Assembly: GCA_035610365.1 (NCBI GenBank)
Contig: CM069439.1
Coordinates: forward strand, 1,798,001-1,862,000
Length of the DNA stretch: 64,000 bases
Direction: 5' to 3'
DNA from: Aquatica leii
Lineage: Eukaryota > Arthropoda > Insecta > Coleoptera > Lampyridae
Each line of letters starts with the position of its first letter. The stretch's first letter is position 1. The notes beneath the pieces were generated by a model that did not search any database, was not told the origin of the DNA, and was given only the letters and a program-made list of their open reading frames with translations. Below are positions 23,880 through 34,279 of this stretch, in pieces. A program made the translations under genes and the position numbers.

Positions 23880-24490
23880 GGCAATGCTTGTTCTCTTCAC
23901 TCTTCTTAATGTCGGTCTAAAATTTTCTATTGAGATATTTGTAATGATTGACAATTTCAACTGACGTCAACGTTTCGCTCATTTCCATCAGGGCGCGAAA
24001 TAAATCAAAGAACTCAAGCAAGCAATTGAAATCTAAATAAGAATCTCCCAATAGTTAGGTAATCGACTTGTGAACCAAACCGAATTCTAAACTCCATACT
24101 TCAGAAGAAGTAGTCTCGGTATATAAAGAAACATCGCTGCGGTTGGTTGAGCTTGATTCTGATTGGGTTACAGTTGAAAAGGGGCGTGTTTTCGATAAAT
24201 CGAAAACCAAAATGGGAATAGTTTGAATCCGTGGTCACGATTGCAGTTATTGAGGTCCTGATAATGTACGGCAACCAAGATTTTGGTAACATCCTTATTG
24301 CCGACGTGCTACGTGCTATTGCAATTTGTTAGGAATTGATTGGATGTCAGTTTCACCAACGTCAAAGTACTGAAAAAATTAAAGCTCATTAGACGGGCAG
24401 TTCTCAATGATATGTTATTGCGCTTGAAAAAACCTTCGTAAACTCTTCCAGCCAACTTCTTCTGGCGAAAAGTGTGTGTAGGTAGTTTTA
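23880..24490 (-). mobile_element. Older Penelope-like element tail (diverged family copy)
   Basis: Terminal sequence related to the PLE ends elsewhere in the window: a GTTTCG...ATCAGGGCG core near 23970-23995, then the conserved 'taggtaatcgacttgtgaac' block and the 'ggggcgtgtttt' block. It continues into sequence that recurs at 27925-28380 in the same orientation. Its hammerhead-like stem is deleted. No coding part remains. Confidence 0.7.
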
Positions 24491-24499
24491 TTTTTTCCT

Positions 24500-26006
24500 G
24501 AAAAAACTGACAATTTCAATAGAAGTTACCAACGTTTCGCCTACTTTCATAAGTGGCTTTATCAGGACATGAGAGAAGTTAAAGACCTCAAATAAATAAA
24601 TAAAATCTAACTAAGAACCTCTAAATAGTTAGGTGATCAACTTGTAAAACAAGCCATAACCTAAACTATGAAAAGGTAAGAAAGAAAACGATAACCTGAA
24701 AAAGCAAACGAAAATCTAACAAAGAACCACTACCGAGTTAGGTAATCAACTTGTGAACCACGCCAGATTCTAAACTAGGTAGAAGTGACTTAAGAAGAAA
24801 TAGTCTCCGTATTTAAAGGAACAGGATCGTCACGGATGATTAAGCTCGGCCCTGATTGGGTTACGGTTGCTAGGGGGCGTGTTTTTGTTAAATAACGAAT
24901 AACCGGAAACCAAAGAGGGGATAATTTGAAACCATGATCTCGATTGAAGTTATTGGGGTGTTTGATGATTTCTATGCTTTCTCGGAATTTCCTGTTGAAA
25001 AAGAATGGAGATTTGGCAATCAACGAAACATTATCAAAATCTATCTTGTGACCTGTAGTAAAATGATGTTCAGCGACCGCAGACTTGGAAGTATACCTTT
25101 TCCTTATACAACGATCATGTTCGGAAATGCGAGTAATGACGGAACGACCGGTTTCACCAATGTAGACTAAACCACAAGAACAGGGAATTTGGTATACACC
25201 TTGAGATGAAAGTGTAGGAAATTTGTCTTTGAGAGAAGGAAGAATCTGAGAAATTTTGCCTGTCGAGTTGAATATGGGTTTAATACCATTCTTACGAAGG
25301 AGTTTCCCTATTTGATCTCTAACCTTGTGAATGTAGGGTAAAAAGGCCAATTTCGGGTTGGATTCGGGAGTAGAAATGTCCTTAGGTAATCGAGTACGTG
25401 GATGTAAACGACGATTAATAACTCTATGAATATCTCGCTTTACGTAACCATTGTTCACTAAGGTTCTAGTAAGATGACGGAGTTCTGAGTCTAGATTCTC
25501 AGGTTGACAAATAGAAAAGGCACGATGGACCAAAGATTCAATGACAGAACGTTTCTGTGCAGGATGATGATGAGACGAAGCATGAAGGTATCTGTCCGTT
25601 TGGGTGGGTTTGCGATAAACAGAATGGCCTAGAAGTCCGTCGGGCTTACGAGTCACTAGAACGTCAAGAAATGGAAGAGAACCATTACTTTCGATTTCCA
25701 TAGTAAATTTGATATCTAAGTGTTGATTGTTAAGATGATCAAGAAACTTAGACAATTCAAGATGACCATGAGACCAAACAATAAACGTGTCGTCAACATA
25801 TCTAAACCACACTTTAGGTTTTAATATTGATGATTCCAAAGCAACCGTTTCAAAGGATTCCATCAAAATGTTAGCTACAACGGGTGATAGAGGAGAACCC
25901 ATAGCAGCACCAGAAACTTGTTCGTAAAACTTATTATCAAATTGGAAGTAAGTAGAGGATAGACACTTTTCAATAAGAGGAACCAAACTCAAGTCCTTGC
26001 CATGTT
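24500..26006 (-). mobile_element. Penelope-like element, 5'-truncated, left arm of head-to-head pair
   Basis: PLEs are retroelements with a telomerase-related reverse transcriptase and a GIY-YIG endonuclease. Minus-strand coding runs from 26006 to the stop at 24790. It begins inside the RT (GKDLSLVPLIEKCL), has the GSPLSPVVANI motif, FRYVDDTFIVW (catalytic YVDD) and GSLPFLDVLVTRK. It ends with the GIY-YIG domain (VYQIPC...VYIGETGR) and a conserved WFPVIR-type tail. The extra N-terminal residues in the open frame beyond 26006 come from antisense of the right arm. The noncoding tail to about 24500 is pLTR-like and holds a hammerhead-like core. The frame is intact across its length, but the 5' half is absent. 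Confidence 0.9.
24530..24572 (-). ncRNA. Hammerhead-ribozyme-like core, left PLE arm
   Basis: On the minus strand: CTGATAA (24565-24559), a stem II GCCACTT/AAGTAGGC closed by a short ATGA loop with one bulge, then GAAAC (24538-24534) and GTT. CUGANGA is the hammerhead consensus, so CUGAUAA departs at one core base and may be weak. The ACGU after GAA fits a minimal stem III. Confidence 0.6.
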
Positions 26007-27900
26007 GTTTTGTTGTTAGCCAAATCATCAAATCTTCCAATCTACCTCCTGAAACTAAACGTCGACTTACCCCATCAGACTCTAAACCACCTCGTCTATA
26101 CGGACTTTCCAAAATTCAAAAACAAGGTATTCCTTTTCGACCTATCGTCAGTACTATCCAATCTCCTACTTACAAGCTAGCTAAGTTCTTGTCCAACATT
26201 CTTTGCGAGTTTACAGGTAAAACCTCTTCTCACATCCTCAACTTTCAGCATTTTATTCAACGTCTAGAAACTATAAAACTTGAACCCCAAGATCTTCTCG
26301 TGAGCTTTGATGTTACTTCACTTTTTACTAAAGTTCCTATTAAGGATTCGCTTATTATCATCAAACAGATTCTGTCTCAACATGGCAAGGACTTGAGTTT
26401 GGTTCCTCTTATTGAAAAGTGTCTATCCTCTACTTACTTCCAATTTGATAATAAGTTTCTGGTGCTGCTATGGGTTCTCCTCTAACACCCGTTGTAGCTA
26501 ACATTTTTATGGAATCCTTTGAAACGGTTGCTTTGGAATCATCAATATTAAAACCTAAAGTGTGGTTTAGATATGTTGACGACACGTTTATTGTTTGGTC
26601 TCATGGTCATCTTGAATTGTCTAAGTTTCTTGATCATCTTAACAATCAACACTTAGATATCAAATTTACTATGGAAATCGAAAGTAATGGTTCTCTTCCA
26701 TTTCTTGACGTTCTAGTGACTCGTAAGCCCGACGGACTTCTAGGCCATTCTATTTATCGCAAACCCACCCATACGGACAGATACCTTCATGCTTCGTCTC
26801 ATCATCATCCTGCACAGAAACGTTCTGTCATTGAATCTTTGGTCCATCGTGCCTTTTCTATTTGTCAACCTGAGAATCTAGACTCAGAACTCCGTCATCT
26901 TACTAGAACCTTAGTGAACAATGGTTACGTAAAGCGAGATATTCATAGAGTTATTAATCGTCGTTTACATCCACGTACTCGATTACCTAAGGACATTTCT
27001 ACTCCCGAATCCAACCCGAAATTGGCCTGTTTACCCTACATTCACAAGGTTACAGATCAAATAGGGAAACTCCTTCGTAAGAATGGTATTAAACCCATAT
27101 TCAACTCGACAGGCAAAATTTCTCAGATTCTTCCTTCTCCCAAAGACAAATTTCCTACACTTTCATCTCAAGGTGTATACCAAATTCCCTGTTCTTGTGG
27201 TTTAGTCTACATTGGTGAAACCGGTCGTTCCGTCATTACTCGCATTTCAGAACATGATCGTTGTATAAGGAAAAGGTATACTTCCAAGTCTGCGGTCGCT
27301 GAACATCATTTTACTACAGGTCACAAGATAGATTTTGATAATGTTTCGTTGATTGCCAAATCTCCATTCTTTTTCAACAGGAAATTCCGAGAAAGCATAG
27401 AAATCATCAAACACCCCAATAACTTCAATCGAGATCATGGTTTCGAATTATCCCCTCTTTGGTTTCCGGTTATTCGTCATTTAACAAAAACACGCTCCCT
27501 AGCAACCGTAACCCAATCAGGGTCGAGCTTAATCATCCGTGACGATCCTGTTCCTTTAAATACGGAGACTATTTCTTCTTAAGTCACTTCTACCTAGTTT
27601 AGAATCTGGCTTGGTTCACAAGTTGATTACCTAACTCGGTAGTGGTTCTTTGTTAGATTTTCGTTTGCTTTTTCAGGTTATCGTTTTCTTTCTTACCTTT
27701 TCATCGTTTAGGTTATGGCTTGTTTTACAAGTGGATAACCTAACTTTTGAGAAGTTCTTAGTTAGATTTCGATTGCTTGTTTGAGTTTTGCAATTTATCT
27801 CACGCCCTGATGAAGCCCCTTACGAAAGTGGGCGAAACGTTGGCAGCTTCGGTTGCAACTATGACACGATCCAAACCCGGAAGACATTCTAATGTTAGTA
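26007..27900 (+). mobile_element. Penelope-like element, 5'-truncated, right arm of head-to-head pair
   Basis: Plus-strand coding to the stop at 27580-27582. It extends further 5' than the left arm: RLYGLSKIQKQGIPFRPIVS, then LLVSFDVTSLFTKVP (RT motif with first catalytic Asp, about 26300-26345). GSPLTPVVANI, FRYVDDTFIVW (about 26567-26600) and the GIY-YIG domain around 27170-27225 follow. Where the arms overlap, the proteins differ at about 10 of 370 residues. A small deletion between the motif-A and motif-B regions shifts the frame. The tail to about 27900 carries the pLTR-like end with a hammerhead-like core and the terminal AACCCGGAAGACATTC block. Confidence 0.9.
27788..27858 (+). ncRNA. 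Hammerhead-ribozyme-like motif, right PLE arm
   Basis: Core CTGATGA at 27807-27813, stem II (GCCCCTT with AAGTGGGC, one bulge), and GAAAC at 27834-27838. This is followed by GTT, so that AC/GU forms a two-base-pair stem III and GUU is the cleavage triplet. Proximal stem I is GCC (27804-27806) with GGC (27842-27844). A distal helix pairs TTGCAA 27788-27793 with TTGCAA 27853-27858. Hammerheads in PLE ends are established knowledge; activity of this copy is not shown. Confidence 0.7.
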
Positions 27901-27904
27901 AAGC

Positions 27905-28385
27905 TCAATACAAGTTACTTAAGAAGTAGTTTCGGTATATAAAGAAGAAGCATCGTCGCAGTTGGTTGTGCTCGATTCTGATTTGAGTTACAGTTGAAAA
28001 GGGGCGTGTCTTTGATAAAAGGTTAACAACCGCGAACAAAAGTAAGGATAGTTCCAAACCGTGATCAGGATTGAACTTACTGGGATCCTATCCTGGTCAT
28101 GTTCGGCAACCAAGATTTGGGAAATCCTTCTTGCTGACTGATGCTACGTGCGTTGGCAACTTGTTACAAACTGTTTGGATGTTAGTTTCACCAACGTTAT
28201 AAATTTTTCTTGGAGAGATTATTTATTTATCTAGCACTTCTTCCAACGTCAAAGTACTGAAAATTAAAGCTCGTTAGACGGGCAGTGTTTGTTTTTTTCG
28301 GCATTCTCAATATTACGATTTGTAAACTCTTTTCCAGCCAACTTCATCTGGCGAAAACTGTGCGTACTCTTCTTGTTTCCTGAAA
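27905..28385 (+). repeat. Direct copy of the 24106-24490 block (older PLE family)
   Basis: The same order of blocks as 24106-24490 is seen in the same orientation: 'tcggtatataaagaa', 'ggttgtgctcgattctgatt', 'cagttgaaaaggggcgtgt', 'cggcaaccaagatt', 'gctacgtgc', 'ttagtttcaccaacg', 'gtcaaagtactgaaaa'. The younger head-to-head pair sits between the two copies. Confidence 0.75.
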
Positions 28386-28389
28386 AACT

Positions 28390-29000
28390 AAAAATAAGAA
28401 ATTGTCGAGGCTTGAGTCAGTCTGAAAATTTTTCTATCGAGGTCTTTACAATGGTTGACAATTTTAACCGAAGTGGCCAGCGTTTCGCCCACTTTTATAA
28501 TCGGCTTTATCAGGGCATAACAGAAATTCAAAGAACTACAATGTAACTAAGAACCTCTAAAGTTAGGTAATCAAATTGTGAACTTAATCAGATTCGAAAC
28601 TCTATACAAGTCACAACAAACGAGTAATAACCGGGGTTACGATTAAAGTTATTGGAGTATTTCATGATGATTCCTATATTTGAGATTTTACTATTCAAGA
28701 AGAAAGGAGGTCACGGAAGCTTTATTAAAATCTATATTGGAATTTTGTTCTTAGAGAGAAGGAAGAATCTGAGAGATATTACCTGTCTAGTTAAATATGG
28801 GTTTTGATCTGTGACCTTATAAACGTAAAAATGCCAATTCCGGATTGGATTCGAAAGTACAAATGTGCTTAGGTACTGGAGCACGTGAGTGTAGAATCTG
28901 AATTTTCCACTTAATCTAACCGACTTCGGGTTGGCAAATAGAAAAAGCGCGATGAACTACAGTTGGAACTATATAGATACATTATACTTTATCCGGACAA
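28390..29000 (-). mobile_element. Degraded Penelope-like element, part 1
   Basis: Minus orientation, starting with a pLTR-like end (hammerhead-like core with stem, 28483-28518). It continues with sequence aligning to the C-terminal GIY-YIG and inter-domain part of the younger copies. Matching blocks include 'ggaagaatctgaga', 'taaatatgggttt', 'ttcgggttggcaaatagaaa'. It is strongly mutated, older than the head-to-head pair, and interrupted by a Tc1-like element. Confidence 0.7.
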
Positions 29001-29872
29001 AGATTCAATGGTATTAACAATGTGTCCAGTCACCACCAGCATCGATAATTGTTTGTCATCTTCAAGCTATGCTTTCGACCAAGCCGACTGCGTATTCATT
29101 CAGCAAGGACCTCCAAATAAGACGAATTTGTAGTGTCAACTGCTTCAAAGTGAACATTTTTCTTTCATGAAGCTGGTGCTTAATATATGCCCACACGTTC
29201 CCAATCGGATTTGCATCGGGCGACTGCGACGGCCAATGAAGTGTAATGTTGTCCGACTGCTCTTTCTATGCGGTGCAAAGTTTGCTGCAATGTCTAGGAT
29301 AGTTGTCCTCCTATAGAATTCAGTTTTCATTGTTCTTGATGAACCAACGTAGGCAGTCGGTAACAAAGATTTCTGATATATTTCGAGCATTCTCTGATCA
29401 TTTTAGCTGTGGGCAAACATATAAAGTTTCGAAACTCAGACTTGAGAAGCAGCCTCAAAAATGCACTTTTACTAAATGTTTAACGATCCGCTGTACTAAC
29501 CTGTTGGTGAAGGTTGATTAAGCTCGTCAAACAATAACATATCCTCAAACAGAAGCTTCGTCCATAAAAATGCTATTTCTCCAATCGTGGTTGAGATTGT
29601 CTTTCGCCTAGGCGAGTCGTTTTCCTTATAACGCTACAGTCACTTACTAACGAATGACTTCGACTTTTTCATGTACGTAGGAGCCGCTGCATGAGACATT
29701 TTCGGAGATTTCGGGTGGATACAGAAGAGCACAGCCTCGTAACACGATGCGTACTCGGTACTCATAGTACTTTACGCGTTTCTCTTGAAAAAATTCAATA
29801 CCAACTGAATCTTTGGGTGATACCTTTCACAAACTGCTATTATGCCGTATATGCTCTTACTTAACTGACTGC
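28965..29872 (-). mobile_element. Tc1-like DNA transposon remnant inside a PLE
   Basis: The minus strand from 29290 to 28990 translates, with small frame changes, to the C-terminal part of a Tc1-type transposase. It includes a WPSQSPDANPI-like third-catalytic-residue motif near 29240-29205, then a NVWAYIKHQLHERK-like segment and LKQL. The N-terminal part is poorly kept. PLE sequence resumes at about 29873 with 'caaagattct', which also occurs just before the element at 28998, consistent with insertion into the PLE. Confidence 0.65.
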
Positions 29873-30003
29873 AAAGATTCTACGACATAATGTTTTGGTG
29901 CGGGATGATGAGATAAACTATGTCCGTATGGGTGGGTTCGTTATAAACAGTATGCCCCACTAATTCGTCGGGTTTACGTGTCACAAAAACGTCTTCGACA
30001 CAT
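29873..30003 (-). mobile_element. Degraded Penelope-like element, part 2
   Basis: It resumes the PLE sequence interrupted by the Tc1-like element. It aligns with 'gcaggatgatgatgagacga', 'gtatgggtgggtttgcgat' and 'gtcgggattacgagtcac' of the young copies. Confidence 0.65.
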
Positions 30004-30059
30004 TTCAAATCTCATTGACATTCATACTGGCAAAATTCTTGATTCATTTCAAGTTCCTA

Positions 30060-30221
30060 AATCCAACATTTCGAAAGAGCTGGCCGTGATAAGTTTGTAA
30101 GAATCCCGATATTGTCGTTTTACCAGCAAATTTTCATAACATTTTCGTAATCGTGAAATTTCGTCTTTTCTTTGATAGGCAAATTCGGAAGCTCATAGAA
30201 ATCATCAAACATCCCAGTTTT
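30060..30221 (+). mobile_element. PLE fragment, GIY-YIG end, interrupted
   Basis: Plus-strand sequence ending in a match to RKFRESIEIIKHP (here FDRQIRKLIEIIKHP) followed abruptly by the inverted-repeat element at 30222. Family-1-type terminal sequence resumes after 30861 and runs to about 31040, ending in AACCCGGAAGACGTTC and TTAGTA. Confidence 0.6.
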
Positions 30222-30274
30222 TATTAAATTATTTTTAGGGTAAATGGTGTATTATTTATTAAGAATAATATAAA

Positions 30275-30315
30275 GCGAGCTTTCGAACTTGGTCTAAGTT
30301 CTTCGTCAGGCAAAA
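30275..30315 (-). ncRNA. Hammerhead-like core in left inverted repeat of PLE family 2
   Basis: On the minus strand: CTGACGA (30309-30303), then stem II GAACTT/AAGTTC, six perfect pairs closed by AGACC, then GAAA (30284-30281) and GCTC. AGCU gives a two-pair minimal stem III. This fits CUGANGA...GAAA exactly. Confidence 0.7.
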
Positions 30316-30769
30316 TTAAATTAATTTGACAATTATAAAAACTAAGGTAGAACTATAGATACGAGATTAAAAGAACATAAAAGACATCTTCGTTTACTAC
30401 AACCTACTAAGTCTGAAATTGCCGAACATGCACTTGACACTCTTCATGCTATAAACTTTGAGAAAACTAAAACAATTTCTAAAACAAAGAACTGGAAATC
30501 AAGAAAGATTAGAGAAGCTATTGAAATTATGAAACATCCTAACAATTTCAATAGAGACAGTGGATACGAACTTTCTGACACATGGTTACCTGTTATTTCT
30601 TAATCTTAATTTGTCCACCATTGACACTTAAGCTACGCCTAGAGTTTTTATGGTGGTTTTCCTTTAATCCTTCGAGCAAATGCTGTAGCTAAATAACTTG
30701 CGCTTATTCTCTAGTTCCCTTATAGTTTTTAGTTACCTTAGTTTTTATAATTGTCAAATTAATTTAATT

Positions 30770-30812
30770 TTGCCTGACGAAGAACTTAGACCAAGTTCGA
30801 AAGCTCGCATTA
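30770..30812 (+). ncRNA. Hammerhead-like core in right inverted repeat of PLE family 2
   Basis: CTGACGA at 30774-30780, the same six-pair stem II with AGACC loop, and GAAA at 30799-30802 followed by GCTC. It has the same core as the left copy, on the opposite strand. Confidence 0.7.
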
Positions 30813-31259
30813 TATTATTCTTAATAAATAATACACCATTTACCCTAAAAATAATTTAATATGTTTTATGGTGAAAGTTTTATGTCTAAAATCTCAGTCT
30901 TTCTTACTTTTTTTGACTTTTAGATTTCTTAGTTAGATTTCGGTTGCTTCTTTGAGGTCTACGATTTTTTTCATGTTCTTTGGTTACAAATTTGATATGG
31001 TTCAAACCCGGAAGACGTTCTTATCTTAGTACAGACTCTAGCCTCTACTATTACAATATCTTTTTTTTTATTTGCACGGGACATAAATTTGAATCTTCAA
31101 GCTGTGTACTCTTGATCTCTTCTTGAGTTAGGCTCTTAATACGATGGTTGCAAATCCCATAGCGGTAGATGCTTGCATAGAAATTCCTCGCGCAATAAAC
31201 CCATTTGTTTTATCACCTTGGTGAACGCCTTCCCTTCCGTTTCCTAAAACCAAAATATA

Positions 31260-32410
31260 TTATCAACATATTGTGCAATTAAAGTATAACGAGTCGATGG
31301 GGAAAAGTACGCACGCAAATTTTTACGTTATTTGTGAGTGAGAGTCGTAGTTACGACTGCACGGGGGGGGGGGGGCATTTCGCACGCATGAAGTGCCGTG
31401 CAATCTAAAGCAAATGTTAGCTCCTGGTCTTCACACCCCAGGTGCTCATAAACGGTAGGCGCAGTGTGTTATATCTCTCCTAGGGCGGGTTTTACGACCC
31501 AGTTTCTTAGTAAGAAATTAGCAGCTTCTCCTTTCTAACTCTTCATTTTTTGACGATCTTCACTGACTAGTTCAGCGCTTCGATAACAGGTCTCACACGC
31601 CCAGCTAGAGCGTAGCAGTGAGTATCAAGGTGTGGATAGAGTACCTAAGCATTTCCCTCTTCTTACTTAAGGGACTCTAATGTCGCACGACGGAATAAAT
31701 CGACGTCCTACCTGTGCTTAAGCTAGTTTCCAAGCTCCCGAGAGACCGACACGGGTAGATAGAGCACCAGATAGCGATGTCCCCTGGTGGGGTTCTTTAT
31801 CTACCTCGGATACTCGTGTTGCAGCCGGGCCACCTTGGGCGAGTCACCGTCACAGTTTCCTCCATTCTACAAAATGAATTCATTTGCTTTCTTGCAATGT
31901 TCGAACAGCCCTCGCTCTTTTTACATATACTGGGGATACTGGAATTGGGTATATTGCTGTCCATTTTACGGTTCTAAGGCGCAAGGCAACTCTCATACAC
32001 CCTGGGCGTGTTGGACCGCGTACGGCTAGCACAAGACATTTTCTCTGCTGAAGGGACAAATCTCTAATACCATGCTTTCGTGCAATAGAACTCGGCGTTT
32101 CCTCTTCCTTTTGAGAACGAGGTCCCGATTTACCGGCGCTGGTGAAAACCTCGGATCCAGGCCGTGGCTCGGGTTACTGTCTGAAAATTGAACCGAGCTT
32201 TGGAATTGGAACTAGGTCCGGATTTACCGGCGTGAGAACCCCTCGGACAACGATGTCCCAGCCGTGCCTCCAGTTCCTGTTAAAGACCGACTCGGAATTG
32301 GGTAGAGTGAATATTACTCTAAATGCAGCAGCTACATGGCAAACCGCTTCCTTTCGTATAGATCGGACACAACTAAGTCCTCAACCCGCGGACGTTATAC
32401 TGCTATAAAA
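31260..32410. other. GC-rich island of unknown origin
   Basis: The base composition changes sharply from the AT-rich surroundings to a mixed, GC-rich sequence with a run of 13 or so G near 31362. The near-repeated 'gatttaccggcg' occurs at 32130 and 32221. Open frames (31777-31977, 31787-32029, 32142-32408) match nothing I know. It could be a fragment of an unrecognised element, noncoding LTR/leader sequence, or a foreign segment. Confidence 0.4.
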
Positions 32411-34279
32411 GGGAGCGTATCAAAAGATTAGCGTCAACACGACTACTACCACGTTAGGATACGTCTCTAGCCAATTTCATATACTATATAAGGTTTTGTT
32501 ATTAACGAAACACGCAAGATTTAAATTAAATTGGTAAAAAAGGAATCTGCTCACAGTTGAAATCAGTTTATATGAGACCCTTTTAGTCTCTGTTGCTGAC
32601 TAGTCAACTAAAGTTACGTGTTGCAAACTCTGACAAAAAAGATAGGCACGAAATTTCGCGTTGTTGACACAAAGGAAGTACTGTAAAGTAATACTAAAGC
32701 GATTAAAGACTCCAGTTCTTACTATGGTAGCAGCAAACTACGAGCTCTAGTAAGGATTATAAACAATATTATTAAAAGATCCATCATTTTATAGTTACGA
32801 GAACTGTTTGTAAACAGTAATGAGAATTAACCTTGTTAAATCTTGGGTAGTTTCGAACTGATTTTTCTGAGAGAAGAAACTATAGCTTTAACTGTACTAA
32901 AAAAACTGCAGGAAGTAAAGAATACGAAGGTTCTTGTTAAAAACTGCCTACATTATTACAAAAATGGAAAAACAATTATGTAGGAGACACTACGAGGAAG
33001 AATCTTCAGATTGTGAAAGCATTGTAAAACGCAACTGGCAGCTCTGAATATGCGATGAGTGAAGAAGATAAGGAGACATCTTTTCATATACAGTGCGTAT
33101 GTCTGACTTGCAAAAGCCACACTTGTTTAAACCAAAAATAATAACAAACAAGCACATAATGAGTCAAGGGCAAGAGAGAAAATAGTTTTTTTCGAAATCA
33201 CTATCAGATTCAATAGTACTTTTAGTTGTGGTGTTTCTGATTTGGCTTTCAACGCATTTCTAACATTTTGCTTATTAAGTAAATTTGCTTTTGAGTTTTT
33301 AGAAATGTATTTTGATTTTTTTGTAGATTTTTTTAGTATCAGTTTTTTCTAAACGAAACTTGTTCACAGAGTTAGAAACTATAGAAATGAATATAATTTC
33401 AATACATTGCGTGCTAGCATCTGACCTAGTCACTGTTTTTAGCGATATTCTGTTCTTCTGAACTCTTCTAGTATCTACATATTAAGCCTGACATTTTGAT
33501 TAGTGCTTACAATTGGAATATCTTAGCATTAAGTTGAAGCCGAAAAAGAATAGTTTTTCGCAACTATAGAAATTGTATTTTTATTATATTTGTACTTTAG
33601 TCATTCTAATGCTTTTAACTAATAGTTTCTATATTCTATGATACAATTTTACTTTTGGGGCATATGTTATTCTTAAATCTGTTAAAGTTTTTGATTCAAC
33701 GTAATTATTGTTTTGGAACAGGAATCGCCTTATTGATTAGCTGTCAATTTTAAATTTCTTCGCAAACAACAGATGTATTACCATAATTTGAACAATAGAA
33801 AAGTTCTGAATAAACTGTACGAAATGTTTGTTTGGTATTTTCATTTTCATAGAATTTACAGTCGAGTTACTGAACTTTCGCAGTATTAAATCTGTAAGAT
33901 AATTCAAATCGCGCTGTTTGTGGGGCTTGCAGAAAAGAAACGTTCAACGAACCATACAGTAGCGAGCAATATTAAAAGCGATTTCGACGCTCGCATTAAC
34001 ACGTAGATTTATTATGTGAAAGTGTTGGCCTGTGTAACATTCTGAGACCTCTGCAGGTGTTCCACCCCTACTTCGAAATAATGAATTGTGCAAGTTGTTC
34101 AACGAAGTATGACGTTTTAGTAAAACCTTTTATACGTCGATTTTATTAACAGTAGTTACCTAAATTTTGCTCCACATTATGTTCTCTATAATTACAAATC
34201 AAGCTTTTTGGAAATGCTTAAAAAATTAGGGAAACATTTTATGAGCCTAGAATACGACTTTAAATTATTAAAAGAAATG
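32411..34279. other. No feature recognised
   Basis: AT-rich sequence. No convincing coding, RNA or element-end signal seen on either strand. Confidence 0.4.

Larger units (their letters stand above)
30222..30861 (+). mobile_element. Second PLE family, truncated copy between inverted repeats
   Basis: The middle (about 30358-30603, +) encodes the end of a PLE protein: TRLKEHKRHLRLLQPTKSE, then AEHALDT, then REAIEIMKHPNNFNRDSGYE and a WLPVIS stop. This matches the GIY-YIG tail of the other PLEs but is clearly a different family. It is flanked by inverted repeats of about 126 bp (30222-30347 and 30736-30861) that differ at one base. Only the last part of the protein remains. The element sits inside an older PLE fragment. 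Confidence 0.85.

Noticed and set aside
24934-25170. 78-codon plus-strand open frame
   Set aside because: Antisense of the PLE GIY-YIG domain; the same shadow recurs at 27247 and 51384 opposite each copy.
30222-30861. DNA transposon with terminal inverted repeats
   Set aside because: The inside encodes a PLE GIY-YIG tail and the repeats hold hammerhead cores, so the inverted ends are PLE termini.
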